Origin: Vicinamibacteraceae bacterium
Lineage (GTDB): Bacteria; Acidobacteriota; Thermoanaerobaculia; Multivoradales; Multivoraceae
Reading direction: 5' to 3'
DNA: 64,000 bases
Assembly: GCA_012270995.1 (NCBI GenBank)
Contig: JAAXHG010000132.1
Coordinates: forward strand, 102,978 to 166,977
A program made the position numbers and the translations under genes. The notes under the pieces are model-generated. The model was given only the letters and a program-made list of their open reading frames with translations, did not search any database and was not told the DNA's origin. Shown piece after piece: positions 47,689 through 56,239 of this stretch. Positions within the stretch are counted from its first letter, which is position 1; each line of letters begins with the position of its first letter.

Positions 47689-48632
47689 CCCCGGGGCCCG
47701 GGCGACACGGACTGCTCCTGGTCGACAAGCGGCCGGGAGGCACTTCGCACGACGTCGTGCGGGCGGCGCGGCGTGCCCTCGCCGAGCGAAAGATCGGTCA
47801 CTGCGGCACCCTCGACCCGAACGCGACCGGCCTGCTGCTGCTGACGGTCGGGCGCAGTACCCGGCTGACGCGGTTCCTGATCGGCGCACCCAAGGTCTAC
47901 GAAGGCGAGATCCGTTTCGGCATCGCGACCGACACCTACGACGCGGCCGGCGAGGTGACCCTCGAAGCCAGTACCGCCGATCTGACGCACGAGCAGGTCG
48001 TCGAAGCGATGCGCCGCTTCGAAGGCCTGCAGCACCAGTTGCCGCCGCCCTACTCGGCGAAGAAGATCGGCGGCCGCAAGTACTACGAACTCGCCCGTCG
48101 CGGGCAGGAGTTCGAACGCGAGGGAAAGGACGTCGAGATCTTCCAGTTCGAGGCCACCGGCCAGCTCGGAGCCTCCTCCCCCGACCGGATCCCGTTCCGG
48201 CTGAGCTGTGCGGCGGGCGCCTACGCGCGTTCCCTCGCCCACGACGTGGGCGAGCAGCTCGGCTGCGGCGGGCATCTTGCGACCCTGCGCCGCCTTCGCA
48301 TCGGCTCGTTCGAACTTGAAGGGGCCCTCGATTCCGGACGGCTCGAAGCAGTCCGGCGGGGCGACGAACCTCTTTCGGACGCCGACCTGGGAGTCGCATG
48401 GGTGCCGTTCGACGACATTCCGCTGCCCTTTCCCCGGGTCACGATGGACGCGACCCAGGAGCGCCGCATCGCGCACGGACAGTCCGTGCTCGCACCCGGG
48501 AGCGACGCCGAAGAGGGGGACTGGGTTCAGATGACGAACCACCGTGGCCGGTTCCTCGCCGTGGGCGCGGTAGCGGAGCGGATCGGCGACCGCGGACTCG
48601 CCGTCGTGCAGCCGAAGATCGTGTTCCACTGA
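47685..48632 (+). CDS. truB: tRNA pseudouridine(55) synthase
   Basis: 315 residues. The catalytic Asp sits in KIGHCGTLDPNATGLLLL (about residue 46). LVDKRPGGTSHDVVRAARRA marks the N-terminus, and PPPYSAKKIGGRKYYELARR (about 121-140) and SCAAGAYARSLAHDVGEQLG (about 180-199) are family blocks. It converts U55 to pseudouridine in the T-loop of tRNAs. The ATG overlaps the nrnA stop (ATGA). Confidence 0.96.
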   Translation: MTPGPGRHGLLLVDKRPGGTSHDVVRAARRALAERKIGHCGTLDPNATGLLLLTVGRSTRLTRFLIGAPKVYEGEIRFGIATDTYDAAGEVTLEASTADLTHEQVVEAMRRFEGLQHQLPPPYSAKKIGGRKYYELARRGQEFEREGKDVEIFQFEATGQLGASSPDRIPFRLSCAAGAYARSLAHDVGEQLGCGGHLATLRRLRIGSFELEGALDSGRLEAVRRGDEPLSDADLGVAWVPFDDIPLPFPRVTMDATQERRIAHGQSVLAPGSDAEEGDWVQMTNHRGRFLAVGAVAERIGDRGLAVVQPKIVFH

Positions 48633-48704
48633 GCCGCCAAACCGCTCGCAGGCTTGGAGTTCGGCCCCGGCGCCGGCTTCATGGACGACCAGGCCGGCCG
48701 TGCT

Positions 48705-48710
48705 ACACTC
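48705..48710 (+). promoter_or_regulatory. Candidate -10 TACACT upstream of rpsO
   Basis: GTGCTACACTCC at 48701-48712, about 100 bases before the rpsO GTG. The intervening leader is purine-rich. The nonamer GCTACACTC is shared with the region upstream of the PKD gene. No clear -35. Confidence 0.35.
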
Positions 48711-48809
48711 CGCGCCGCGAAAGGACAGAGGAACCCGAAGGAACCGAAAGAAGGCAACACAGGAAACCAGCCAGAACGAAACAAGCAAGAGTCAGCGAGG
48801 AATCAGCGA

Positions 48810-49079
48810 GTGCCACAGACAGCCGAAGTGAAGGACCAGATCATCCGTGACTTCCGTCTCCACGAGACGGACACGGGTTCCCCTGAAGTCCAGGTCGCGC
48901 TCCTGACGAACCGCATCAAGGAACTCACCGAACACTTCAAGGTCCACAAGCACGACCATCATGGTCGGCGCGGCCTGTTGAAGCTGGTCGGGCGCCGCCG
49001 CCGGCTGCTCGGCTACCTCCGCAACCAGAGTTTCGAGCGCTACCGGACGACCATCGAGCGCCTCGGAATTCGCAGGTAG
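48810..49079 (+). CDS. rpsO: 30S ribosomal protein S15
   Basis: 89 residues from GTG 48810, exactly the usual S15 length. The longer frame from 48654 covers the non-coding leader. [20 protein letters not shown], then [20 protein letters not shown] and [20 protein letters not shown] are S15 signatures. It binds 16S helices 20-22 early in assembly. The 177-base leader after truB probably carries a promoter and perhaps the S15 autoregulatory site, but I cannot model that structure here. Confidence 0.97.
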   Translation: MPQTAEVKDQIIRDFRLHETDTGSPEVQVALLTNRIKELTEHFKVHKHDHHGRRGLLKLVGRRRRLLGYLRNQSFERYRTTIERLGIRR

Positions 49080-49148
49080 CCCCAGAGCCCGGAGCCGCCA
49101 GGCGGTTCCGCCTCTCCCCAACCGGCCGTTTCGCCGACCAGGTGAGTT

Positions 49149-49168
49149 CGGATCCAGCGACGGATCCG
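49149..49168 (+). terminator. Hairpin between rpsO and pnp
   Basis: CGGATCC (49149-49155), six-base loop, GGATCCG (49162-49168), then TTTGG. It lies 70 bases after the rpsO stop, where a partial terminator or RNase III site often occurs in rpsO-pnp operons. The T-run is weak. A second small palindrome (AGGCGGTTCCGCCT, 49100-49113) lies upstream. Confidence 0.4.
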
Positions 49169-49248
49169 TTTGGCCGACGTGAGGCACCTGCCCGCCGCCA
49201 GAAGTCGCCGGGCGCAACCACAGAGCAAGGAAGACAAGAGAACAAGCA

Positions 49249-51528
49249 ATGAAGTTCACCAAGGACATCCCGATCGGGACCTCCACCATGACCCTGGAAT
49301 CCGGGCGCCTGGCCAAGCAGGCGAACGGTTCCTGCACCGTACAGCTCGGCGAGACGATCGTGCTGACCACCGCCTGCATGGCGCCGGACAGCAACCCGCG
49401 GGGCTTTCTGCCCCTGACCGTCGACTACCGCGAGTACACGTCGGCGGCCGGCCGCATCCCGGGCGGTTTCTTCAAGCGCGAAGGACGCCCCTCCGAGAAG
49501 GAGATCATCACCTGCCGCCTGACCGATCGGCCGCTCCGGCCGCTCTTCCCGCCGGGGTACTTCCACGAGACACAGATCATCTCCCTCGTCCTTTCGGCCG
49601 ACCAGGAGAACGACCCCGACATTCTCGCGATCAACGGCGCGTCGACGGCGCTCGTGCTCTCCGACATTCCCTTCTACCACCCGGTGGGCGCGGTGCGTGT
49701 CGGGCTGATCGAGGACGAGATCGTGTTCAACCCCACCGGCGCCGAGCGGGACGTCTCGGACCTCGACCTGATCGTGGTCGGCACCGAAGAAGCGGTGACC
49801 ATGGTCGAGGCCGGAGCCAACCAGCTCGATGAGAGCGTGGTCCTCGACTGCATCTTCGCCGGCCACCAGGAACTGCAGAAGGTCGTTCGCGCACAGCGGG
49901 ATCTGTTCCGCGAGATGAACCTCGAGAAGCCCGACTGGAAGGCTCCGGAGGCCTACACGGCCGAGTTCCAGCAGGAGGTCGAAAGCGCCATCTGGGACGA
50001 CTTCACGGCCGCGCTCAACACGCCCGCGAAGTTCGAGCGCCGCGATGCGGTGAAGGCCATAGTCGACGGCTTCATCGAGCAGCTTCCCGAGGAGGACGAG
50101 CGGCGCGCGCAGGTCGGCAAGATCGTCAGCGAACTCGAGGACAAGGCGCTCCGCGAGATCGTGATGAAGCAGGGCAAGCGCTTCGACAACCGCGCCCTCG
50201 ACGAGATCCGGGCGCTCGACTGCGACACCGGACTCCTGCCCCGCGTCCACGGATCGGCGCTCTTCACCCGTGGCGAGACCCAGGCCCTCGCCTCGGTCAC
50301 GCTCGGCACCCGCCGGGATGCGCAGATCATCGAGGAGTACGAAGGCGAGACCCATCAGAAGTTCCTCCTCCACTACAACTTTCCACCCTTCTCGGTGGGC
50401 GAGGTTCGCTTCCTGCGTGGTTCCAGCCGGCGCGAGATCGGCCACGGCGTTCTGGCCCGCCGCGCCCTGATCCCCGTGCTGCCGACCGAGGACGACTTTC
50501 CCTATACGGTCCGCGTGGTCTCGGAGATCCTGGAATCGAACGGTTCCTCGTCGATGGCGACCGTCTGCGCCGGTTCGCTGGCGCTGTTCGACGCAGGCGT
50601 CCCCATGCTCGCCCCGGTGGCGGGCGTGGCCATGGGCCTGGTCAAGGACGGCGAGGACTTCGCCGTCCTCAGCGACATCGCCGGCCAGGAGGACCACCAC
50701 GGCGACATGGACTTCAAGGTCGCCGGCACCCGCGGCGGGATCACCGCCCTGCAGATGGACATCAAGATCACCGGCGTGACCCGCGAGATCATGGGCCAGG
50801 CGCTGACCCAGGCCAAGGCCGGCCGGCTGCACATCCTGGACCACATGGCCGCCGAGATCGGCGAGCCGCGGGAGGAGATGTCGGACTACGCCCCGCGCCT
50901 GCACGTGATGATGGTCGCCCGCGACCGGATTCGCGACGTGATCGGACCGGGCGGCAAGACGATCCGCGGCATCACCGAGGAGACCGGCTGCCAGATCGAC
51001 ATCGAGGACGACGGCCGTGTCGTCGTCGCCTCGCCGAACTCCACGGCGGCCGATCGGGCGATCGCGATGATCGAACGCCTGACCGAGGTGCCGGAGGTCG
51101 ACAAGGTCTACACCGGCCAGGTGCGGCGGGTCGAGCCGTTCGGCGCGTTCGTCGAGATCCTCCCCGGCACGGACGGTTTGGTCCACATCAGCGAACTCGC
51201 CCCCTACCGGGTCGGCGAGATCGGCGACCTGGTCACCGAGGGTGACGAGATGACGGTCAAGGTGATCGACATCGATCCCTCGGGCAAGGTGCGGCTGTCG
51301 CGGAAGGCCGTGATCATGGATGCTCCCGACTTCGACCCCAAGGACTACGAAGGCATGGGCGTCCCGGCGCCCGCCGGCGGCGACCGCAGGGGCGGTCCCG
51401 GTGGACGCGGCGGTCGTGGCGGTCCCGGCGGCCGCGGTGGACGCGGCGGCCCGCGGGGACGCGGCGGCCGTGGTGGCCGAGGCCGCGGCCCACGGTCGGG
51501 CGGCGGCCGCGGTCCGCGCCGCGACTAG
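49249..51528 (+). CDS. pnp: Polynucleotide phosphorylase with an RGG-rich C-terminal tail
   Basis: 759 residues. Two RNase PH domains: the first contains FLPLTVDYREYTSAAGRIPG, the second RGETQALASVTLGT, MATVCAGSLALFDAGVP and GDMDFKVAGTRGGITALQMD. KH (DVIGPGGKTIRGITEETGCQ) and S1 (YTGQVRRVEPFGAFVEILPG) domains follow. It degrades RNA 3'-5' with phosphate. After residue about 705 the tail is almost purely Gly/Arg with RGG repeats for about 50 residues, an RNA-binding style extension not found in E. coli PNPase. Confidence 0.97.
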   Translation: MKFTKDIPIGTSTMTLESGRLAKQANGSCTVQLGETIVLTTACMAPDSNPRGFLPLTVDYREYTSAAGRIPGGFFKREGRPSEKEIITCRLTDRPLRPLFPPGYFHETQIISLVLSADQENDPDILAINGASTALVLSDIPFYHPVGAVRVGLIEDEIVFNPTGAERDVSDLDLIVVGTEEAVTMVEAGANQLDESVVLDCIFAGHQELQKVVRAQRDLFREMNLEKPDWKAPEAYTAEFQQEVESAIWDDFTAALNTPAKFERRDAVKAIVDGFIEQLPEEDERRAQVGKIVSELEDKALREIVMKQGKRFDNRALDEIRALDCDTGLLPRVHGSALFTRGETQALASVTLGTRRDAQIIEEYEGETHQKFLLHYNFPPFSVGEVRFLRGSSRREIGHGVLARRALIPVLPTEDDFPYTVRVVSEILESNGSSSMATVCAGSLALFDAGVPMLAPVAGVAMGLVKDGEDFAVLSDIAGQEDHHGDMDFKVAGTRGGITALQMDIKITGVTREIMGQALTQAKAGRLHILDHMAAEIGEPREEMSDYAPRLHVMMVARDRIRDVIGPGGKTIRGITEETGCQIDIEDDGRVVVASPNSTAADRAIAMIERLTEVPEVDKVYTGQVRRVEPFGAFVEILPGTDGLVHISELAPYRVGEIGDLVTEGDEMTVKVIDIDPSGKVRLSRKAVIMDAPDFDPKDYEGMGVPAPAGGDRRGGPGGRGGRGGPGGRGGRGGPRGRGGRGGRGRGPRSGGGRGPRRD

Positions 51529-51543
51529 ATCTGGCGGCGTCCG

Positions 51544-51557
51544 GTCGGCCGGCCGAC
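51544..51557. terminator. Palindrome between converging pnp and larC
   Basis: GTCGGCCGGCCGAC is a perfect 14-bp palindrome in the 42-base convergent gap. It could help end transcription from both sides. No T-run. Confidence 0.3.
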
Positions 51558-51570
51558 ACGGGCCAGCCGC

Positions 51571-52785
51571 TCAGTCGGCGGCGCGCAGGGCGGCTCGATA
51601 GACCGCCCGGAAGGGGACTTCCCTCTCCCGGGCGATCCGTCGTACGTCCTCGTACTCCGGCGCCGCTCCCAGCGAGCGGCCGCCGACCGCCGCCGTCTTG
51701 ATCCGGACCTCGCCGAAGGGCGTCATGACCGGGACGACGCTCCGTTCGGCTTCCAGCCGGTCGACGACCGTCCGCCGGCAGCCCAGGGACCCGGTCTCGA
51801 GGAGCAGCCGCTCGGCGAGATCCGATGCCCGTTCGGGGCGGCAGATCACGGTGACGGCCACGCCCGGACGCGACTTCTTCATCTGCACCGGGGTGGCGAA
51901 GACATCGAGCGCTCCGGCTCCGAGCATCGTCTCCGCCGCGTAGCCGATCGCTTCGCCGGTCGCATCGTCCACCTGGCACTCCAGCACCGCGACGCGGCTC
52001 CACGGCGAGCCGGCCGTCACCCGGGTCGCCAGTTGGAGGCGCAGCGCGTTCGGCCGATCGGCGAGCTCCCTGCTGCCCAGCCCTACGCCCGTGTCCTCGA
52101 TGCGGCGGGGGCTGTCGGCCGCCGACGGCTCGAAGGAATCCACGAACTCGCGCAGGATCGCGGCGCCGGTCGGCGTCGTCATCTCGCCCTCCACCCCGCC
52201 GGACCTGATCGGCATGCCTTGAAGCAGCAGGGCGGTCGCCGGCGCCGGCACGGGCATCACGCCGTGCCGCGTTTTCACCGTGCCGCTGCCCACCACCACG
52301 GTGGAACAGGACACCCTGGCCGGGGCAAAGTGCTCCAGCGCCAAGGCGGCACCGACCAGATCGACGATCGAGTCGTCGGCGCCGACTTCGTGGAAGTGCA
52401 CGTCGTCCAGACCAACCCCGTGCACCGTCGCTTCCGCTTCCCCGAGGCAGCTGAAGAGCGCCGAGGCCCGTTCCCGCGTGCCCGCCCCGAGACCGCTCCG
52501 CTCGATCATGCGCAGGATCGTGGACAGGTTCCGATGCGAGGCGTCCGCGCCCCCGCGTCCTTCCACCGGCCGGCCACGGCGCAGCACGCTGAAGCGCATG
52601 CCCGCCAGCGACCCGCGTTTCGCCCGCCGCACCCGCAGCTCGATGCCGGGAAGAGCGAGCCGCTCCACCATCTCCTCGAGCAGGGCCACCGGCAGACCCA
52701 GGTCGAGGCAGGCGCCGAGAAACATGTCGCCCGAGATGCCGCTGGCACAGTCCACGTGGAGCAGGTCGGGGCCTCCAGCAGCCAT
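51571..52785 (-). CDS. larC: LarC-type nickel insertion protein (DUF111)
   Basis: 404 residues from ATG 52785. The opening LLHVDCASGISGDMFLGACL is the DUF111/LarC signature. Further blocks are DVHFHEVGADDSIVDLVGAA, TRHGVMPVPAPATALLLQG, EMTTPTGAAILREFV, ECQVDDATGEAIGYAAETML and MKKSRPGVAVTVICRPE. LarC inserts nickel into the pincer cofactor of lactate racemase and related racemases/epimerases. Neither larB nor larE is adjacent. A 7-nt gap separates a TAGGGT box from the ATG, and the dispersed repeat lies just beyond. Confidence 0.92.
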   Translation of the reverse strand: MAAGGPDLLHVDCASGISGDMFLGACLDLGLPVALLEEMVERLALPGIELRVRRAKRGSLAGMRFSVLRRGRPVEGRGGADASHRNLSTILRMIERSGLGAGTRERASALFSCLGEAEATVHGVGLDDVHFHEVGADDSIVDLVGAALALEHFAPARVSCSTVVVGSGTVKTRHGVMPVPAPATALLLQGMPIRSGGVEGEMTTPTGAAILREFVDSFEPSAADSPRRIEDTGVGLGSRELADRPNALRLQLATRVTAGSPWSRVAVLECQVDDATGEAIGYAAETMLGAGALDVFATPVQMKKSRPGVAVTVICRPERASDLAERLLLETGSLGCRRTVVDRLEAERSVVPVMTPFGEVRIKTAAVGGRSLGAAPEYEDVRRIAREREVPFRAVYRAALRAAD

Positions 52786-52795
52786 CGGAGGCACC

Positions 52796-52840
52796 CTAGC
52801 AGCGTTCGCAGCGGGGTCGTTGCGCTGTCGCGCGTGGAAC
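52796..52840. repeat. 45-bp dispersed repeat, copy B (upstream of larC)
   Basis: CTAGCAGCGTTCGCAGC, 8 variable bases, TGCGCTGTCGCGC, 2 bases, GGAAC, with the same spacing as copy A at 35554-35598. Further downstream (52895-52935) it is followed by GCCGTCAGGCTG and GGTTCCAT, which also occur in or beside copy A, as if this copy were expanded. Confidence 0.8.
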
Positions 52841-52963
52841 TGGCCGCACACTGGGTCCGCCGGCTGCCGCCAAGGGCGGCCAGAAAGACGCGCCGGCCGT
52901 CAGGCTGGCTCCGCCTGCGCGGCCCGGTTCCATACCAACTCCCGCCAGTGCAACCGGCTGCCG

Positions 52964-53686
52964 CTACAGGTATCCCCTTTCCCGCATCGAGACCCAGCGG
53001 CCGCCGCCGCCCAGAATCAGGTGATCGACAAGTTCGACTCCCACCGAGGCCCCCGCCCGCGCCAATCTGCGGGTGAAGGCGATGTCCTCCCGGCTCGGAT
53101 CCGGATCCCCGCTGGGATGGTTGTGAAAGATCGCCGCCGCGGTGGCGCCCAGTCGCAGGGCCTCCTTCAGGATCACCCGCGGCTCGACCGAAGTGCGGTC
53201 GAGAGCCCCGACGAAGTGTTCCCGCTCACTGATCACGCGGCCCCGGACGTCCACGTAGATCGCGCCCATCACCTCCTGGTCGCGGCGCGCGTAACGCAGG
53301 TTCAGGTAGCGCGCCACGGCCACCACGTCGCCAAGGGGCCTCCTCTCCGGCAGCTGCGCCCGGGCCAGTCGCCGCGCGAGTTCGACCGCCGCCAGAACCG
53401 TGGCCGCCTTGGCGTCTCCGAGCCCCTTGCGGCGCAACGACGGCAGATCGTGTTCAACCAGCAGGGCGAGAGCCGGCAGGCCGCCGAGCCCGCGTCCCTC
53501 GTCGTAGAGCAGGTCGTAGGCGAGATCGAGCACCGAGCAGCCCCGGTGCCCGGTCCGCAGCAAAATCGCGATCAACTCGCAATCGGTCAAGACGCCCGCT
53601 CCGTGCGCCAGCAACCGCTCGCGCGGACGCTGCCCCGAAGGCATCTCCCGCAGGGTGCTGCGGAGCGGCTGGTCCTGTTCTGCCAT
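52964..53686 (-). CDS. radC: RadC-family JAB/MPN domain protein
   Basis: 240 residues from the ATG at 53686 (AGGA upstream). An ATG at 53704 is also possible. N-terminal helix-hairpin-helix region (LTDCELIAILLRTGHRGCSV, LPSLRRKGLGDAKAATVLAA) and a C-terminal JAMM/MPN+ domain with the metal-site pattern HNHPSGDPDPSREDIAFTRR (about 180-199). Despite the name, a DNA-repair role is not established. Homologues occur on chromosomes and mobile elements. Confidence 0.95.
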   Translation of the reverse strand: MAEQDQPLRSTLREMPSGQRPRERLLAHGAGVLTDCELIAILLRTGHRGCSVLDLAYDLLYDEGRGLGGLPALALLVEHDLPSLRRKGLGDAKAATVLAAVELARRLARAQLPERRPLGDVVAVARYLNLRYARRDQEVMGAIYVDVRGRVISEREHFVGALDRTSVEPRVILKEALRLGATAAAIFHNHPSGDPDPSREDIAFTRRLARAGASVGVELVDHLILGGGGRWVSMRERGYL

Positions 53687-53784
53687 CGCGAATCCTATGG
53701 ACATCGACGGATTGGCCGTCGTCCAGTTCTCATCACCACGAGGGGCACGACTCCGCCTGTCCCTCCGGTTACAGTGTCCGCTCC

Positions 53785-54732
53785 GTGCCTCTGCCCGACG
53801 CCGACCTTCCGCCGTTCCTTACTTCCGAGGCCCTGCCGGGCGAAGCGTCCGTCGCCGTGCTGCCGGTGCCGTACGAACGCACGACCTCGTGGGGGCGGGG
53901 CGCCGAACATGGACCGGCCGCCCTGCTCCGCGCCTCCCGCTACGTCGAGATCTACGATGAGGAACTCCGGCTGGAACCCGTCCGCATCGGCATCGAGACT
54001 CTGCAGCCGGTCGATGTCGAGGCGTCGGAGGAGGCCGCGCTCCAGCGAATCAGCGCTTCGGCCCGAAACGTGATCGAGCGCGGTCGCTTCCTCGCCGCGA
54101 TCGGCGGCGAGCACACGGTCACCCCCGCCCTGGTGCGTGGCGTGATGGAAGCAGCCGGCGCCGACCTTGGCGTCGTGCAGTTCGACGCCCACGCCGACCT
54201 GAGGTCGACCTACCAGGGGACGCGCTGGAACCACGCCTGCGCGATGAGCCGGGTGCTCGACCTCGGCGTCCGCACGCTCGCGGTCGGCATCCGGTCCCTG
54301 AGCCGGCCGGAGGCCGTGCGGATTGAGATGGAGAGGCTTCCGATCATCTGGGGCCACCAGATGCAGGCCCTGGCCCCGGAGGATCTGCAGGCGCTGTTCG
54401 CGGGGCTTCTGGCGTCACTGCCCGACACCGTCTATCTGACCTTCGATCTCGACTTCTTCGACCCGTCATTGCTGCCGGCCACCGGAACGCCCGAACCCGG
54501 CGGCGGCAACTGGCACCAAGCTCTGACGCTGCTCCGCCTGTTGTTCGAGCAGAAGTCCGTCATAGCGATGGACGTCGTCGAACTCGCGCCGATTCCTGAC
54601 AATCCCGCCAGCGAGTTCACGGCGGCGCGCCTGCTCTACAAGTGCATCGGTTACCGCTTCCGGCGGGAGCTGGCCGCACGGCCGGCGTCTGAGCGGCTCG
54701 ATCAAACGCCGATCAGGCCGCCCGCGACGTAG
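53785..54732 (+). CDS. speB: Agmatinase/arginase-family ureohydrolase
   Basis: 315 residues from GTG 53785; TACAGT lies 9 nt before it. The binuclear manganese ligands are visible: GGEHTVT (about 112-118), QFDAHADLR (about 132-140) and FDLDFFDPS (about 217-225). GRGAEHGPAALLRAS is the usual N-terminal motif. The TGTPEPGG loop supports agmatinase or a close relative. It would release urea and putrescine from agmatine, but arginase-type or guanidino-acid activity cannot be excluded. Its 3' end overlaps the converging DASS transporter gene by 31 bases. Confidence 0.9.
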   Translation: MPLPDADLPPFLTSEALPGEASVAVLPVPYERTTSWGRGAEHGPAALLRASRYVEIYDEELRLEPVRIGIETLQPVDVEASEEAALQRISASARNVIERGRFLAAIGGEHTVTPALVRGVMEAAGADLGVVQFDAHADLRSTYQGTRWNHACAMSRVLDLGVRTLAVGIRSLSRPEAVRIEMERLPIIWGHQMQALAPEDLQALFAGLLASLPDTVYLTFDLDFFDPSLLPATGTPEPGGGNWHQALTLLRLLFEQKSVIAMDVVELAPIPDNPASEFTAARLLYKCIGYRFRRELAARPASERLDQTPIRPPAT

Positions 54733-56222
54733 ACCCAGAACACGATCAGCACCAGGCCGATCACGTTCAGCCACACGCCGGCCCGGACCATCTGCGGGAT
54801 GGTGATCTCACCGGAGCCGAAGACGATCGCGTTCGGAGGCGTCGCGACCGGCATCATGAAGGCACAACTCGCCGCCAGCGTCGCGGGAACGATCAGCAGC
54901 AGGGGATCGACGTCGATGACGGCGGCGGTCGCCGCCAGGATCGGCAGGAACGTGACCGTCGTCGCCGTGTTGCTCGTCACCTCCGTGAGGAGGATGAGGA
55001 GCCCGGCGGCGCCCAGGACCAGGATCAGCACCGGCGTCCCTTCGAGCGCCTGAAGCAGGCCGCCGATGAAGCGATCGACTCCCGTGGCGCGGATGGAAGC
55101 GGCCAGACTCAGCCCACCGCCGAAGAGCACCAGGATGCCCCAGGGCGCTTCGAGCGCCTTCTTCCAGCTCAGCAGGAAGACGCCGCGGCGCAGGTCGACG
55201 GGCGCCGCGAACAGGCACAGGGCAGCCGCGATCGCTATCCCCGAGTCCGTCAGCCCGGCGAACGGTGCGCTGCCGCCGACCTCGATCCGAGCCAGCCAGG
55301 ATCCCGTCGTCCACAGCACGGCGGTGGCGGCGAAGATGGCCAGCACTCCCTTCTCCGGCCCCGACATCGGACCCATCTTCCGCAGTTCGCCGCGGATAAG
55401 CTCCGCACCCCCGGGCACCTCGGAGATGCGCAGAGGGAAAGCGACCCGCGTCAGCACGATCCAGGCGAGGGGCAGAAACAGCGCGCTCAGGCCGAAGCCG
55501 AACGGCAACCATTGGGCGAACGTGATCTCGCGGCCGTAGTTGTCGCTCACGAAGGCCATCATCTCCAGGTTCGGAGGGGTGCCGATCTTCGTGGCGACGC
55601 CGCCGATCGAGGCGCCGTAGGCCGTACCCAGCAGCAGGCAAAGAGCGAACGGAAAGGTCTGCCCGGCCGGCGGCGCCTCTTCGCCCAGGCGCCGCCTCAC
55701 GAGCGCGATGACCGAGAGGGCGATGGGCAGCATCATGACCGTCGTCGCCGTGTTCGAGATCCACATGCTGAGGGCGGCGCTCGCGGTCATGAAGCCGAGC
55801 ACGACCCGGCGGGGGCGCGTGCCCACCAACAGGATGATGCGGAGCGCGAGCCGCCGGTGCAGGCCCCAGGTCTGCATGGCCAGGGCGATCATGAAGCCGC
55901 CCATGAAGAGATAGATGTTCGGGTGGGCGTAGGGCGCCGCGACCTCCCGGACGCCGAGTGCGCCGCCGGTCAGGAGCGGCATCGCCGCCAACGGAATGAG
56001 CGCCGTGGCCGGCACCGGCAGCGCCTCGGTGAGCCAGAGCGCCGCCATCAGGACGCCGACCGCGGCCACGGCCCTGCCGGCGGCCGGGAGGCCGGAAACG
56101 ACCTCGCCGTCGGCGCCCACGACGGCTTCGGGGATCGCGAAGTAGACCAGCGCCGCGAGAAGGGGCGCTCCGATCAGCCCGGCGACGGCAAGCGGACCGA
56201 CGCCGCGGTCCTTCTCAGCCAC
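54702..56222 (-). CDS. DASS/SLC13-family anion:sodium symporter
   Basis: 506 residues with about 11-12 membrane helices. The two SNT motifs are present: SMWISNTATTVMMLPIALSV (about 152-171) and TSNTATTVTFLPILAATAAV (about 412-431), each followed by a proline, as in VcINDY-type carriers. ATKIGTPPNLEMMAFVS and PVATPPNAIVFGSGEI are the adjacent substrate loops. It imports di- or tricarboxylates or sulphate with Na+. The Na+ gradient could be supplied by the NQR encoded earlier in the window. Last of a leftward trio with the AGCS and threonine-synthase-like genes. Confidence 0.92.
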   Translation of the reverse strand: MAEKDRGVGPLAVAGLIGAPLLAALVYFAIPEAVVGADGEVVSGLPAAGRAVAAVGVLMAALWLTEALPVPATALIPLAAMPLLTGGALGVREVAAPYAHPNIYLFMGGFMIALAMQTWGLHRRLALRIILLVGTRPRRVVLGFMTASAALSMWISNTATTVMMLPIALSVIALVRRRLGEEAPPAGQTFPFALCLLLGTAYGASIGGVATKIGTPPNLEMMAFVSDNYGREITFAQWLPFGFGLSALFLPLAWIVLTRVAFPLRISEVPGGAELIRGELRKMGPMSGPEKGVLAIFAATAVLWTTGSWLARIEVGGSAPFAGLTDSGIAIAAALCLFAAPVDLRRGVFLLSWKKALEAPWGILVLFGGGLSLAASIRATGVDRFIGGLLQALEGTPVLILVLGAAGLLILLTEVTSNTATTVTFLPILAATAAVIDVDPLLLIVPATLAASCAFMMPVATPPNAIVFGSGEITIPQMVRAGVWLNVIGLVLIVFWVYVAGGLIGV

Positions 56223-56239
56223 TTCGGCCGCTTCCGGGT

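Noticed and set aside
48633..48809. N-terminal extension of S15 from 48654
   Set aside because: Covers promoter and purine-rich leader; GTG at 48810 gives the exact S15 length.
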